In this document: piece by piece, positions 63,099 to 64,000 of the stretch
Layout of the letters: each line of letters starts with the position of its first letter
Position numbering within the stretch: the first letter of the stretch is position 1
Origin: Rhodobacteraceae bacterium NBU2976
GTDB lineage: Bacteria > Pseudomonadota > Alphaproteobacteria > Rhodobacterales > Rhodobacteraceae
Assembly (NCBI GenBank): GCA_023630215.1
Contig: JALPRQ010000001.1
Location: 1,798,001-1,862,000, forward strand
Length of the DNA stretch: 64,000 nt
Reading direction: 5' to 3'
Made by a program: the position numbers and the translations under genes
The notes under the pieces: generated by a model
What the model saw: only the letters and a program-made list of their open reading frames with translations
What the model was told of the DNA's origin: nothing
The model's database searches: none

Positions 63099-63767
63099 TT
63101 ATGCGGCAATTGGATCGATCAGTTCACGATAATCGTTCCGAACATTTCCGACGTCCTTGCTGACCCGATGATATCTGATCCGCGAGGGCACGATCCGCTT
63201 TACATCCGAAAGCGTGGTGCCCCCTGTAACCCATTGATCATACGCAGATTCATCAAGGATCACAGGTGTGCGGTGATGAAGGCTGTTCAGTGGCGCGGTC
63301 GCAGGTTCGGTCAGAACAGTAAAGGTATATCCTTCAAAATCCGGCAGCGTGACATGCGAATAAAGACCCGCCAAGCAAAAGGCGGGCATGTTTGTATCAA
63401 CGAAAATGCGATAAGGTTCCTTGTTGGACCATTCGTAATAGCCCTGAACGGGAACCAGGCAATGATGGGTTTTCAACGCGTCCCGGAAGACGGGCTTTTC
63501 ATGTGCTTCTTCGGAGCGCGCGTTAAAGGTGGTGGCTTTCCATTCACCCAGCGGCTTCTTATACCAATGGGGCACCAATCCCCATCGCGCCAAAATGCCT
63601 GTTTTGCCCTGACCGTCATTGATGATGATCGGATGCAGCATGGTCGGCGCAACGTTGTAACTTGATCGTATCGGCGGCACCTGATCGTTCAGACTGTCCA
63701 GAAAGGTGCGCTGGGCGGCAAACAACTCCTCCCAGGTCATGTCACCTGCTATCGCGCGACCACACAT
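63099..63767 (-). CDS. SOS response-associated peptidase (SRAP; YedK/HMCES family)
   Basis: Forms a covalent link through Cys2 with abasic sites in single-stranded DNA, shielding them. The 222-residue protein starts MCGRAI, exposing Cys2 after Met removal. The other active-site parts are present: FNARSE (Asn), VQGYYEW (Glu) and the His in LHHRTPVIL. Length and order match the YedK group. It lies 3 bases downstream of the acyl-CoA synthetase stop on the same strand. Confidence 0.93.
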   Translation of the reverse strand: MCGRAIAGDMTWEELFAAQRTFLDSLNDQVPPIRSSYNVAPTMLHPIIINDGQGKTGILARWGLVPHWYKKPLGEWKATTFNARSEEAHEKPVFRDALKTHHCLVPVQGYYEWSNKEPYRIFVDTNMPAFCLAGLYSHVTLPDFEGYTFTVLTEPATAPLNSLHHRTPVILDESAYDQWVTGGTTLSDVKRIVPSRIRYHRVSKDVGNVRNDYRELIDPIAA

Positions 63768-63770
63768 TCG

Positions 63771-64000
63771 TCAGGCATTCTCCCACGGTGAAGAGAACCC
63801 TCCCAACACGGCTCCGATCTGCTCGTCCGACAGGTCCGCAGAGGCTTTGTTAACCAAGGCGACCAACCCCAATTTCTTGTCTTCATAGACTGACACAACA
63901 TTTGCCTTCAGCCCGGCCTTGGCCAGAGTCTCGTCAAAGACACGTTTGATGGCCAGTTTGCGCAAATCGTTTTTCAGGATTTTTCCAACGGCGGTCTTTG
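63771..64000 (-). CDS. Acyl-CoA synthetase / AMP-binding enzyme, C-terminal fragment (cut by window end)
   Basis: Only the last 76 codons lie in the window. The frame reads KTAVGKILKNDLR at the edge, the A10-type motif of adenylate-forming enzymes, whose lysine (in GKILK) catalyses acyl-adenylate formation. The following RKLAIKRVFDETLAKAG and a C-terminal helix-strand region fit a fatty-acyl-CoA synthetase tail. A shorter frame beginning at a TTG (63965) is not a real start; the codon is internal. The gene continues beyond position 64000. Confidence 0.82.
   Translation of the reverse strand, partial: KTAVGKILKNDLRKLAIKRVFDETLAKAGLKANVVSVYEDKKLGLVALVNKASADLSDEQIGAVLGGFSSPWENA

Overview
The window is a chromosomal segment from an alphaproteobacterium, most likely a marine member of the Rhodobacteraceae (Roseobacter type). 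The reasons are the moderately GC-rich sequence, the housekeeping order murA - DUF2948 - hisD - UPF0262 - tyrosine phosphatase - infA - maf - RNase E/G - yacG, a SmoEFGK/MtlK-type polyol operon, an EPS-associated MarR regulator, and many ABC and TRAP uptake systems. Genus and species cannot be read from the sequence. I see no transposase, integrase, prophage gene, CRISPR array or rRNA. There are two tRNA genes, Phe(GAA) and Thr(GGT).

Layout. Positions 1-5.5 kb hold an iron superoxide dismutase, an EamA-type exporter, a TauE/SafE permease and the Sec accessory genes yajC-secD-secF. From 5.6 to 13.9 kb, two M20 peptidases (an ArgE-like deacetylase and a HipO-like amidohydrolase) are divergent from a five-gene peptide ABC importer, which suggests scavenging of peptides and N-acyl amino acids. 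From 13.9 to 20.2 kb lies a molybdenum hydroxylase operon: XdhC, MocA, FAD, 2Fe-2S and Mo subunits, and a terminal MoaD-like protein, probably preceded by a HAD phosphatase. A ribose-type ABC importer follows (20.3-23.8 kb). Positions 23.9-26.9 kb carry a TrmA/RumA-type RNA methyltransferase, a small zinc-ribbon protein, and an ornithine/lysine decarboxylase behind a long untranslated leader.

Positions 26.9-39.2 kb, all on the minus strand, are a surface glycan locus: an EPS MarR regulator, an ABC flippase/exporter, PseB, PseC, PseF, PseG and PseI for CMP-pseudaminic acid, a capsule-type GT-B protein, an asparagine-synthase-like protein and two glycosyltransferases. The acetyltransferase PseH is not present. 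Positions 39.4-46.8 kb are a polyol catabolic operon (HAD phosphatase, SorC regulator, SmoEFGK importer, mannitol dehydrogenase) with two clear palindromic operators. Positions 46.8-53.8 kb hold a GntR-controlled TRAP importer divergent from a sugar-acid pathway (SMP-30 lactonase, IlvD/Edd dehydratase, RraA-like putative aldolase).

Positions 54.0-55.9 kb encode a long protein with an M35-like HELLH peptidase region and about seven beta-propeller-like repeats, which I consider the most novel gene here. The rest (56.2-64 kb) is housekeeping: tRNA-Phe, yacG, RNase E/G, maf, infA, a phosphatase, UPF0262, hisD, DUF2948, murA, a small basic protein, tRNA-Thr, a SRAP (YedK/HMCES) protein, and the C-terminal end of an acyl-CoA synthetase cut by the window edge.

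The unifying theme is nutrient scavenging: peptide, ribose-type and polyol ABC importers plus a TRAP importer, each next to its likely catabolic enzymes. Each of the three ABC solute-binding protein genes is followed by a strong GC-rich hairpin. Function calls rest on motif and neighbourhood reading only; no database search was run.
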